This document shows positions 10,578-21,825 of a DNA stretch of 25,003 nucleotides, piece after piece. Origin of the DNA: Saccoglossus kowalevskii (lineage: Eukaryota > Hemichordata > Enteropneusta > Harrimaniidae). Position 1 is the first letter of the stretch. Every line of letters begins with the position of its first letter. Made by a program: the position numbers and the translations under genes. The stretch lies in contig NW_003112658.1 in the NCBI RefSeq assembly GCF_000003605.2, positions 1 to 25,003 on the forward strand. Reading direction: 5' to 3'. Below the pieces are notes generated by a model. The model made no database searches. It had not been told where the DNA came from and saw nothing but the letters and a program-made list of their open reading frames with translations.

Positions 10578-13500
10578 AAGCATGTTGGCACTGCAACAAA
10601 GCATCAGTGACAGGACATGGGTGATTAATTCTGGCCCTTTTTTCATTGTTAAGCATGTTGGCACGGCAACAAAGCATTAGTGACAGGACATGGGTGATTA
10701 GTTCTGTCCCTTTTTTCATTGTTAAGCATGTTGGCACTGCAACAAAGCATCAGTGACAGGACATGGGTGATTAGTTCTGACCCTTTTTTCATTGTTAAGC
10801 ATGTTGGCACTGCAACAAAGCATCAGTGACAGGACATGGGTGATTAGTTCTGACCCTTTTTTCATTGTTAAGCATGTTGGCACTGCAACAAAGCATTCAG
10901 TGACAGGACATGGGTGATGGGTTCTGTCCCTTTTTTCATTGTTAAGCATGTTGGCACTGCAACAAAGCATCAGTGACAGGACATGGGTGATTAGTTCTGA
11001 CCCTTTTTTCATTGTTAAGCATGTTGGCACTGCAACAAAGCATCAGTGACAGGACATGGGTGATTAGTTCTGACCCTTTTTTCATTGTTAAGCATGTTGG
11101 CACTGCAACAAAGCATCAATGACAGGACATGGGTGATGGGTGATGGCCCTTTTTTCATTGTTAAGCATGTTGGCACTGCAACAAAGCATCAGTGACAGGA
11201 CATGGGTGATTAGTTCTGACCCTTTTTTCATTGTTAAGCATGTTGGCACTGCAACAAAGCATCAGTGACAGGACATGGGTGATTAGTTCTGACCCTTTTT
11301 TCATTGTTAAGCATGTTGGCACTGCAACAAAGCATTCAGTGACAGGACATGGGTGATGGGTTCTGTCCCTTTTTTCATTGTTAAGCATGTTGGCACTGCA
11401 ACAAAGCATCAATGACAGGACATGGGTGATGGGTTCCGGCCCTTTTTTCATTGTTAAGCATGTTGGCACTGCAACAAAGCATCAGTGACAGGACATGGGT
11501 GATTAGTTCTGACCCTTTTTTCATTGTTAAGCATGTTGGCACTGCAACAAAGCATCAATGACAGGACATGGGTGATGGGTTCTGGCCCTTTTTTCATTGT
11601 TAAGCATGTTGGCACTGCAACAAAGCATCAATGACAGGACATGGGTGATGGGTTCCGGCCCTTTTTTCATTGTTAAGCATGTTGGCACTGCAACAAAGCA
11701 TCAGTGACAGGACATGGGTGATTAGTTCTGACCCTTTTTTCATTGTTAAGCATGTTGGCACTGCAACAAAGCATCAATGACAGGACATGGGTGATGGGTT
11801 CTGGCCCTTTTTTCATTGTTAAGCATGTTGGCACTGCAACAAATCATCAGTGACAGGACATGGGTGATTAGTTTTGTCCCTTTTTTCATTGTTAAGCATG
11901 TTGGCACTGCAACAAAGCATCAGTGACAGGACATGGGTGATTAGTTCTGACCCTTTTTTCATTGTTAAGCATGTTGGCACTGCAACAAAGCATCAGTGAC
12001 AGGACATGGGTGATTAGTTCTGACCCTTTTTTCATTGTTAAGCATGTTGGCACTGCAACAAAGCATTCAGTGACAGGACATGGGTGATGGGTTCTGTCCC
12101 TTTTTTCATTGTTAAGCATGTTGGCACTGCAACAAAGCATCAGTGACAGGACATGGGTGATTAGTTCTGACCCTTTTTTCATTGTTAAGCATGTTGGCAC
12201 TGCAACAAAGCATCAGTGACAGGACATGGGTGATTAGTTCTGACCCTTTTTTCATTGTTAAGCATGTTGGCACTGCAACAAAGCATCAATGACAGGACAT
12301 GGGTGATGGGTTCTGGCCCTTTTTTCATTGTTAGGCATGTTGGCACTGCAACAAAGCATCAGTGACAGGACATGGGTGATGGGTTCTGTCCCTTTTTTCA
12401 TTGTTAAGCATGTTGGCACTGCAACAAAGCATCAGTGACAGGACATGGGTGATTAGTTCTGACCCTTTTGTCATTGTTAAGCATGTTGGCACTGCAACAA
12501 AGCATCAGTGACAGGACATGGGTGATTAGTTCTGACCCTTTTTTCATTGTTAAGCATGTTGGCACTGCAACAAAGCATCAATGACAGGACATGGGTGATG
12601 GGTTCTGGCCCTTTTTTCATTGTTAAGCATGTTGGCACTGCAACAAAGCATCAGTGACAGGACATGGGTGATTAGTTCTGACCCTTTTTTCATTGTTAAG
12701 CATGTTGGCACTGCAACAAAGCATCAATGACAGGACATGGGTGATGGGTTCTGGCCCTTTTTTCATTGTTAAGCATGTTGGCACTGCAACAAAGCATCAG
12801 TGACAGGACATGGGTGATTAATTCTGGCCCTTTTTTCATTGTTAAGCATGTTGGCACGGCAACAAAGCATTAGTGACGGGACATGGGTGATTAGTTCTGT
12901 CCCTTTTTTCATTGTTAAGCATGTTGGCACTGCAACAAAGCATCAGTGACAGGACATGGGTGATTAGTTCTGACCCTTTTTTCATTGTTAAGCATGTTGG
13001 CACTGCAACAAAGCATCAATGACAGGACATGGGTGATTAGTTCTGGCCCTTTTTTCATTGTTAAGCATGTTGGCACTGCAACAAAGCATCAGTGACAGGA
13101 CATGGGTGATTAGTTCTGACCCTTTTTTCATTGTTAAGCATGCTGGCACTGCAACAAAGCATCAATGACAGGACATGGGTGATGGGTGATGGCCCTTTTT
13201 TCATTGTTAAGCATGTTGGCACTGCAACAAAGCATCAGTGACAGGACATGGGTGATTAGTTCTGACCCTTTTTTCATTGTTAAGCATGGTGGCACTGCAA
13301 CAAAGCATCAGTGACAGGACATGGGTGATTAGTTCTGACCCTTTTTTCATTGTTAAGCATGTTGGCACTGCAACAAAGCATTCAGTGACAGGACATGGGT
13401 GATGGGTTCTGTCCCTTTTTTCATTGTTAAGCATGTTGGCACTGCAACAAAGCATCAGTGACAGGACATGAGTGATTAGTTCTGAGCCTTTTTTCATTGT

Positions 13501-14453
13501 TAAGCATGTTGGCACTGCAACAAAGCATCAATGACAGGACATGGGTGATTAGTTCTGACCCTTTTTTCATTGTTAAGCATGTTGGCACTGCAACAAAGCA
13601 TCAATGACAGGACATGGGTGATGGGTTCTGGCCCTTTTTACATTGTTAAGCATGTTGGCACTGCAACAAAGCATCAGTGACAGGACATGGGTGATTAGTT
13701 CTGACCCTTTTTTCATTGTTAAGCATGTTGGCACTGCAACAAAGCATTCAGTGACAGGACATGGGTGATGGGTTCTGTCCCTTTTTTCATTGTTAAGCAT
13801 GTTGGCACTGCAACAAAGCATCAGTGACAGGACATGGGTGATTAGTTCTGACCCTTTTTTCATTGTTAAGCATGTTGGGCACTGCAACAAAGCATCAGTG
13901 ACAGGACATGGGTGATTAGTTCTGACCCTTTTTTCATTGTTAAGCATGTTGGCACTGCAACAAAGCATCAGTGACAGGACATGGGTGATTAGTTCTGACC
14001 CTTTTTTCATTGTTAAGCATGTTGGCACTGCAACAAAGCATTCAGTGACAGGACATGGGTGATGGGTTCTGTCCCTTTTTTCATTGTTAAGCATGTTGGC
14101 ACTGCAACAAAGCATCAGTGACAGGACATGGGTGATTAGTTCTGACCCTTTTTTCATTGTTAAGCATGTTGGCACTGCAACAAAGCATCAGTGACAGGAC
14201 ATGGGTGATTAGTTCTGACCCTTTTTTCATTGTTAAGCATGTTGGCACTGCAACAAAGCATCAATGACAGGACATGGGTGATGGGTTCTGGCCCTTTTTT
14301 CATTGTTAAGCATGTTGGCACTGCAACAAAGCATCAGTGACAGGACATGGGTGATTAGTTCTGACCCTTTTTTCATTGTTAAGCATGTTGGCACTGCAAC
14401 AAAGCATCAATGACAGGACATGGGTGATGGGTTCTGGCCCTTTTTTCATTGTT
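10578..14453. repeat. Mixed block with F-G dimers and E-A-B-E-A-B
   Basis: The order is F10578 G10651 A10724 A10797 C10870 A10944 A11017 D11090 A11163 A11236 C11309 E11383 A11456 B11529 E11602 A11675 B11748 G-like 11821 A11894 A11967 C12040 A12114 A12187 B12260 K12333 A12406 A12479 B12552 A12625 B12698 F12771 G12844 A12917, hybrid 12990, A13063 D13136 A13209 A13282 C13355 A13429 A*13502 B13575 A13648 C13721 A13795 A13868 A13942 C14015 A14089 A14162 B14235 A14308 B14381. A13868 is 74 bp because of an extra G (TTGGGCAC). Together with two nearby C copies it makes the longest open frame of the window (13573-14175, minus). The copy at 11821 has AAATCAT and TTTTGTCCC. Confidence 0.85.
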
Positions 14454-15549
14454 AAGCATGTTGGCACTGCAACAAAGCATCAGTGACAGGACATGGGTGA
14501 TTAATTCTGGCCCTTTTTTCATTGTTAAGCATGTTGGCACGGCAACAAAGCATTAGTGACAGGACATGGGTGATTAGTTCTGTCCCTTTTTTCATTGTTA
14601 AGCATGTTGGCACTGCAACAAAGCATCAGTGACAGGACATGGGTGATTAGTTCTGACCCTTTTTTCATTGTTAAGCATGTTGGCACTGCAACAAAGCATC
14701 AGTGACAGGACATGGGTGATTAGTTCTGACCCTTTTTTCATTGTTAAGCATGTTGGCACTGCAACAAAGCATTCAGTGACAGGACATGGGTGATGGGTTC
14801 TGTCCCTTTTTTCATTGTTAAGCATGTTGGCACTGCAACAAAGCATCAGTGACAGGACATGGGTGATTAGTTCTGACCCTTTTTTCATTGTTAAGCATGT
14901 TGGCACTGCAACAAAGCATCAGTGACAGGACATGGGTGATTAGTTCTGACCCTTTTTTCATTGTTAAGCATGTTGGCACTGCAACAAAGCATCAATGACA
15001 GGACATGGGTGATGGGTTCTGGCCCTTTTTTCATTGTTAAGCATGTTGGCACTGCAACAAAGCATCAGTGACAGGACATGGGTGATTAGTTCTGACCCTT
15101 TTTTCATTGTTAAGCATGTTGGCACTGCAACAAAGCATCAATGACAGGACATGGGTGATGGGTTCTGGCCCTTTTTTCATTGTTAAGCATGTTGGCACTG
15201 CAACAAAGCATCAGTGACAGGACATGGGTGATTAATTCTGGCCCTTTTTTCATTGTTAAGCATGTTGGCACGGCAACAAAGCATTAGTGACAGGACATGG
15301 GTGATTACTTCTGTCCCTTTTTTCATTGTTAAGCATGTTGGCACTGCAACAAAGCATCAGTGACAGGACATGGGTGATTAGTTCTGACCCTTTTTTCATT
15401 GTTAAGCATGTTGGCACTGCAACAAAGCATCAATGACAGGACATGGGTGATGGGTTCTGGCCCTTTTTTCATTGTTAAGCATGTTGGCACTGCAACAAAG
15501 CATCAGTGACAGGACATGGGTGATTAGTTCTGACCCTTTTTTCATTGTT
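14454..15549. repeat. Decamer higher-order unit (731 bp) and partial second copy
   Basis: The order F14454 G14527 A14600 A14673 C14746 A14820 A14893 B14966 A15039 B15112 makes a 731-bp unit (9 x 73 + 74). It is followed by F15185 G15258 A15331 B15404 A15477, where the pattern breaks. Both G copies carry CACGGC and GCATTAGTG. G15258 has GATTACTTC, which G14527 lacks. The same F-G-A-A-C-A-A start recurs at 10578 and 18180. Confidence 0.85.
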
Positions 15550-17304
15550 AAGCATGCTGGCACTGCAACAAAGCATCAATGACAGGACATGGGTGATGGG
15601 TGATGGCCCTTTTTTCATTGTTAAGCATGTTGGCACTGCAACAAAGCATCAGTGACAGGACATGGGTGATTAGTTCTGACCCTTTTTTCATTGTTAAGCA
15701 TGTTGGCACTGCAACAAAGCATCAGTGACAGGACATGGGTGATTAGTTCTGACCCTTTTTTCATTGTTAAGCATGTTGGCACTGCAACAAAGCATTCAGT
15801 GACAGGACATGGGTGATGGGTTCTGTCCCTTTTTTCATTGTTAAGCATGTTGGCACTGCAACAAAGCATCAGCGACAGGACATGGGTGATTAGTTCTGAC
15901 CCTTTTTTCATTGTTAAGCATGTTGGCACTGCAACAAAGCATCAGTGACAGGACATGGGTGATTAGTTCTGACCCTTTTTTCATTGTTAAGCATGTTGGC
16001 ACTGCAACAAAGCATCAATGACAGGACATGGGTGATGGGTTCTGGCCCTTTTTTCATTGTTAGGCATGTTGGCACTGCAACAAAGCATCAGTGACAGGAC
16101 ATGGGTGATTAGTTCTGACCCTTTTTTCATTGTTAAGCATGCTGGCACTGCAACAAAGCATCAATGACAGGACATGGGTGATGGGTTCTGGCCCTTTTTT
16201 CATTGTTAAGCATGTTGGCACTGCAACAAAGCATCAGTGACAGGACATGGGTGATTAGTTCTGACCCTTTTTTCATTGTTAAGCATGTTGGCACTGCAAC
16301 AAAGCATCAGTGACAGGACATGGGTGATTAGTTCTGACCCTTTTTTCATTGTTAAGCATGTTGGCACTGCAACAAAGCATTCAGTGACAGGACATGGGTG
16401 ATGGGTTCTGTCCCTTTTTTCATTGTTAAGCATGTTGGCACTGCAACAAAGCATCAGTGACAGGACATGGGTGATTAGTTCTGACCCTTTTTTCATTGTT
16501 AAGCATGTTGGCACTGCAACAAAGCATCAGTGACAGGACATGGGTGATTAGTTCTGACCCTTTTTTCATTGTTAAGCATGTTGGCACTGCAACAAAGCAT
16601 CAATGACAGGACATGGGTGATGGGTTCTGGCCCTTTTTTCATTGTTAAGCATGTTGGCACTGCAACAAAGCATCAGTGACAGGACATGGGTGATTAGTTC
16701 TGACCCTTTTTTCATTGTTAAGCATGTTGGCACTGCAACAAAGCATCAATGACAGGACATGGGTGATGGGTGATGGCCCTTTTTTCATTGTTAAGCATGT
16801 TGGCACTGCAACAAAGCATCAGTGACAGGACATGGGTGATTAGTTCTGACCCTTTTTTCATTGTTAAGCATGTTGGCACTGCAACAAAGCATCAGTGACA
16901 GGACATGGGTGATTAGTTCTGACCCTTTTTTCATTGTTAAGCATGTTGGCACTGCAACAAAGCATTCAGTGACAGGACATGGGTGATGGGTTCTGTCCCT
17001 TTTTTCATTGTTAAGCATGTTGGCACTGCAACAAAGCATCAGTGACAGGACATGGGTGATTAGTTCTGACCCTTTTTTCATTGTTAAGCATGTTGGCACT
17101 GCAACAAAGCATCAGTGACAGGACATGGGTGATTAGTTCTGACTCTTTTTTCATTGTTAAGCATGTTGGCACTGCAACAAAGCATCAATGACAGGACATG
17201 GGTGATGGGTTCCGGCCCTTTTTTCATTGTTAAGCATGTTGGCACTGCAACAAAGCATCAGTGACAGGACATGGGTGATTAGTTCTGACCCTTTTTTCAT
17301 TGTT
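15550..17304. repeat. Three tandem 585-bp octamers
   Basis: Three consecutive units start at 15550, 16135 and 16720, each D-A-A-C-A-A-B-A (7 x 73 + 74 = 585 bp). In the third, the B slot is an E (17159). The D slot differs in each copy: full D (C8 and GGTGATGG) at 15550, C8 with a B-like end at 16135, and T8 with GGTGATGG at 16720. The A copy at 16062 begins AGGCATG. Each unit produces one identical-looking 102-codon minus-strand open frame, which is why those frames are 585 bp apart. Confidence 0.92.
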
Positions 17305-20300
17305 AAGCATGTTGGCACTGCAACAAAGCATCAATGACAGGACATGGGTGATGGGTTCTGGCCCTTTTTTCATTGTTAAGCATGTTGGCACTGCAACAAA
17401 GCATCAGTGACAGGACATGGGTGATTAGTTCTGACCCTTTTTCATTGTTAAGCATGTTGGCACTGCAACAAAGCATCAGTGACAGGACATGGGTGATTAG
17501 TTCTGACCCTTTTTTCATTGTTAAGCATGTTGGCACTGCAACAAAGCATCAGTGACAGGACATGGGTGATTAGTTCTGGCCCTTTTTTCATTGTTAAGCA
17601 TGTTGGCACTGCAACAAAGCATCAGTGACAGGACATGGGTGATTAGTTCTGACCCTTTTTTCATTGTTAAGCATGTTGGCACTGCAACAAAGCATCAGTG
17701 ACAGGACATGGGTGATTAGTTCTGACCCTTTTTTCATTGTTAAGCATGTTGGCACTGCAACAAAGCATCAGTGACAGGACATGGGTGATTAGTTCTGACC
17801 CTTTTTTCATTGTTAAGCATGTTGGCACTGCAACAAAGCATCAATGACAGGACATGGGTGATGGGTTCCGGCCCTTTTTTCATTGTTAAGCATGTTGGCA
17901 CTGCAACAAAGCATCAGTGACAGGACATGGGTGATTAGTTCTGACCCTTTTTTCATTGTTAAGCATGTTGGCACTGCAACAAAGCATCAATGACAGGACA
18001 TGGGTGATGGTTTCTGGCCCTTTTTTCATTGTTAAGCATGTTGGCACTGCAACAAAGCATCAGTGACAGGACATGGGTGATTAGTTCTGACCCTTTTTTC
18101 ATTGTTAAGCATGTTGGCACTGCAACAAAGCATCAATGACAGGACATGGGTGATGGGTTCTGGCCCTTTTTTCATTGTTAAGCATGTTGGCACTGCAACA
18201 AAGCATCAGTGACAGGACATGGGTGATTAATTCTGGCCCTTTTTTCATTGTTAAGCATGTTGGCACGGCAACAAAGCATTAGTGACAGGACATGGGTGAT
18301 TAGTTCTGTCCCTTTTTTCATTGTTAAGCATGTTGGCACTGCAACAAAGCATCAGTGACAGGACATGGGTGATTAGTTCTGACCCTTTTTTCATTGTTAA
18401 GCATGTTGGCACTGCAACAAAGCATCAGTGACAGGACATGGGTGATTAGTTCTGACCCTTTTTTCATTGTTAAGCATGTTGGCACTGCAACAAAGCATTC
18501 AGTGACAGGACATGGGTGATGGGTTCTGTCCCTTTTTTCATTGTTAAGCATGTTGGCACTGCAACAAAGCATCAGTGACAGGACATGGGTGATTAGTTCT
18601 GACCCTTTTTTCATTGTTAAGCATGTTGGCACTGCAACAAAGCATCAGTGACAGGACATGGGTGATTAGTTCTGACCCTTTTTTCATTGTTAAGCATGTT
18701 GGCACTGCAACAAAGCATCAATGACAGGACATGGGTGATGGGTTCTGGCCCTTTTTTCATTGTTAGGCATGTTGGCACTGCAACAAAGCATCAGTGACAG
18801 GACATGGGTGATTAGTTCTGACCCTTTTTTCATTGTTAAGCATGCTGGCACTGCAACAAAGCATCAATGACAGGACATGGGTGATGGGTTCTGGCCCTTT
18901 TTTCATTGTTAAGCATGTTGGCACTGGAACAAAGCATCAGTGACAGGACATGGGTGATTAGTTCTGACCCTTTTTTCATTGTTAAGCATGTTGGCACTGC
19001 AACAAAGCATCAGTGACAGGACATGGGTGATTAGTTCTGACCCTTTTTTCATTGTTAAGCATGTTGGTACTGCAACAAAGCATTCAGTGACAGGACATGG
19101 GTGATGGGTTCTGTCCCTTTTTTCATTGTTAAGCATGTTGGCACTGCAACAAAGCATCAGTGACAGGACATGGGTGATTAGTTCTGACCCTTTTGTCATT
19201 GTTAAGCATGTTGGCACTGCAACAAAGCATCAGTGACAGGACATGGGTGATTAGTTCTGACCCTTTTTTCATTGTTAAGCATGTTGGCACTGCAACAAAG
19301 CATCAGTGACAGGACATGGGTGATTAGTTCTGACCCTTTTTTCATTGTTAAGCATGTTGGCACTGCAACAAAGCATTCAGTGACAGGACATGGGTGATGG
19401 GTTCTGTCCCTTTTTTCATTGTTAAGCATGTTGGCACTGCAACAACGCATCAGTGACAGGACATGGGTGATTAGTTCTGACCCTTTTTTCATTGTTAAGC
19501 ATGTTGGCACTGCAACAAAGCATCAGTGACAGGACATGGGTGATTAGTTCTGACCCTTTTTTCATTGTTAAGCATGTTGGCACTGCAACAAAGCATCAAT
19601 GACAGGACATGGGTGATGGGTTCTGGCCCTTTTTTCATTGTTAGGCATGTTGGCACTGCAACAAAGCATCAGTGACAGGACATGGGTGATTAGTTCTGAC
19701 CCTTTTTTCATTGTTAAGCATGCTGGCACTGCAACAAAGCATCAATGACAGGACATGGGTGATGGGTTCTGGCCCTTTTTTCATTGTTAAGCATGTTGGC
19801 ACTGCAACAAAGCATCAGTGACAGGACATGGGTGATTAGTTCTGACCCTTTTTTCATTGTTAAGCATGTTGGCACTGCAACAAAGCATCAGTGACAGGAC
19901 ATGGGTGATTAGTTCTGACCCTTTTTTCATTGTTAAGCATGTTGGCACTGCAACAAAGCATTCAGTGACAGGACATGGGTGATGGGTTCTGTCCCTTTTT
20001 TCATTGTTAAGCATGTTGGCACTGCAACAAAGCATCAGTGACAGGACATGGGTGATTAGTTCTGACCCTTTTGTCATTGTTAAGCATGTTGGCACTGCAA
20101 CAAAGCATCAGTGACAGGACATGGGTGATTAGTTCTGACCCTTTTTTCATTGTTAAGCATGTTGGCACTGCAACAAAGCATCAATGACAGGACATGGGTG
20201 ATGGGTTCTGGCCCTTTTTTCATTGTTAAGCATGTTGGCACTGCAACAAAGCATCAGTGACAGGACATGGGTGATTAGTTCTGACCCTTTTTTCATTGTT

Positions 20301-20373
20301 AAGCATGTTGGCACTGCAACAAAGCATCAATGACAGGACATGGGTGATGGGTTCTGGCCCTTTTTTCATTGTT
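17305..20373. repeat. Mixed block with heptamer, F-G dimer and further octamers
   Basis: The order is B17305 A17378 A17450 H17523 A17596 A17669 A17742 E17815 A17888 B17961 A18034 B18107 F18180 G18253 A18326 A18399 C18472 A18546 A18619 B18692 A18765 D18838 A18911 A18984 C19057 A19131 A19204 A19277 C19350 A19424 A19497 B19570 A19643 D19716 A19789 A19862 C19935 A20009 A20082 B20155 A20228 B20301. A17378 is 72 bp (five Ts), which creates a small plus-strand open frame at 17373-17555. Between the octamers at 18326 and 19204 lies a half unit of four monomers (18911-19203, 293 bp). Both D copies (18838, 19716) have C8 with a B-like end. Confidence 0.88.
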
Positions 20374-20958
20374 AAGCATGTTGGCACTGCAACAAAGCAT
20401 CAGTGACAGGACATGGGTGATTAGTTCTGGCCCTTTTTTCATCGTTAAGCATGTTGGCACTGCAACAAAGCATCAGTGACAGGACATGGGTGATTAGTTC
20501 TGGCCCTTTTTTCATTGTTAAGCATGTTGGCACTGCAACAAAGCATCAGTGACAGGACATGGGTGATTAGTTCTGGCCCTTTTTTCATTGTTAAGCATGT
20601 TGGCACTGCAACAAAGCATCAGTGACAGGACATGGGTGATTAGTTCTGACCCTTTTTTCATTGTTAAGCATGTTGGCACTGCAACAAAGCATCAGTGACA
20701 GGACATGGGTGATTAGTTCTGACCCTTTTTTCATTGTTAAGCATGTTGGCACTGCAACAAAGCATCAGTGACAGGACATGGGTGATTAGTTCTGACCCTT
20801 TTTTCATTGTTAAGCATGTTGGCACTGCAACAAAGCATCAATGACAGGACATGGGTGATGGGTTCTGGCCCTTTTTTCATTGTTAAGCATGTTGGCACTG
20901 CAACAAAGCATCAGTGACAGGACATGGGTGATTAGTTCTGACCCCTTTTTTCATTGAT
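20374..20958. repeat. H'-H-H-A-A-A-B-A block
   Basis: The order is H'20374 H20447 H20520 A20593 A20666 A20739 B20812 A20885. The first seven slots match those starting at 9483, 21826 and 22483 in type. A20885 is 74 bp, with four Cs before the T-run and CATTGATAAG at its end, like A8315. The damaged monomers begin immediately afterwards. Confidence 0.85.
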
Positions 20959-21167
20959 AAGCATGTTGGCACTGCAACAAAGCATCAATGACAGGACATG
21001 GTGATGAGTTCTGAGCCCTTTTTCATGTAAGCATGTGGCACTGCACAAAGCATCAGTGACAGGACATGGGTGATAGTCTGACCCTTTTTCATGTTAAGCA
21101 TGTGGCACTGCAACAAAGCATCAGTGACAGGACATGGGTGATTAGTTCTGACCCTTTTTTCATTGTT
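20959..21167. repeat. Three damaged monomers (70, 67 and 72 bp)
   Basis: Copies at 20959-21028, 21029-21095 and 21096-21167 together lack 10 bases net. Visible losses are GGG to GG in CATGGTGAT, T6 to T5 twice, CATTGTT to CATGT, CATTG to CATG, GTTGG to GTGG twice, GCAAC to GCAC, GATTAG to GATAG and GTTC to GTC. Every loss removes a base from a run of two or more identical bases. One insertion (GAGCCC) is also present. Nothing else in the array is like this; elsewhere a monomer carries at most one indel. Confidence 0.9.
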
Positions 21168-21825
21168 AAGCATGTTGGCACTGCAACAAAGCATTCAGTG
21201 ACAGGACATGGGTGATGGGTTCTGTCCCTTTTTTCATTGTTAAGCATGTTGGCACTGCAACAAAGCATCAGTGACAGGACATGGGTGATTAGTTCTGACC
21301 CTTTTTTCATTGTTAAGCATGTTGGCACTGCAACAAAGCATCAGTGACAGGACATGGGTGATTAGTTCTGACCCTTTTTTCATTGTTAAGCATGTTGGCA
21401 CTGCAACAAAGCATCAATGACAGGACATGGGTGATGGGTTCCGGCCCTTTTTTCATTGTTAAGCATGTTGGCACTGCAACAAAGCATCAGTGACAGGACA
21501 TGGGTGATTAGTTCTGACCCTTTTTTTATTGTTAAGCATGTTGGCACTGCAACAAAGCATCAATGACAGGACATGGGTGATGGGTTCTGGCCCTTTTTTC
21601 ATTGTTAAGCATGTTGGCACTGCAACAAAGCATCAATGACAGGACATGGGTGATGGGTTCCGGCCCTTTTTTCATTGTTAAGCATGTTGGCACTGCAACA
21701 AAGCATCAGTGACAGGACATGGGTGATTAGTTCTGACCCTTTTTTCATTGTTAAGCATGTTGGCACTGCAACAAAGCATCAATGACAGGACATGGGTGAT
21801 GGGTTCTGGCCCTTTTTTCATTGTT
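21168..21825. repeat. C-A-A then E-A-B-E-A-B block
   Basis: The order is C21168 A21242 A21315 E21388 A21461 B21534 E21607 A21680 B21753. The hexamer E-A-B-E-A-B (two 219-bp trimers) is followed at 21826 by a copy carrying AAATCAT. The same hexamer followed by an AAATCAT copy occurs at 11383-11820 and 11821. A21461 has CTTTTTTTATT, a C-to-T change after the T-run. Confidence 0.87.

Noticed and set aside
17373-17555. Plus-strand 60-codon open frame (and its partner at 23355-23537)
   Set aside because: Both lie over 72-bp monomers (17378 and 23360) in which one lost base links two open phases. There is no sign of coding selection.
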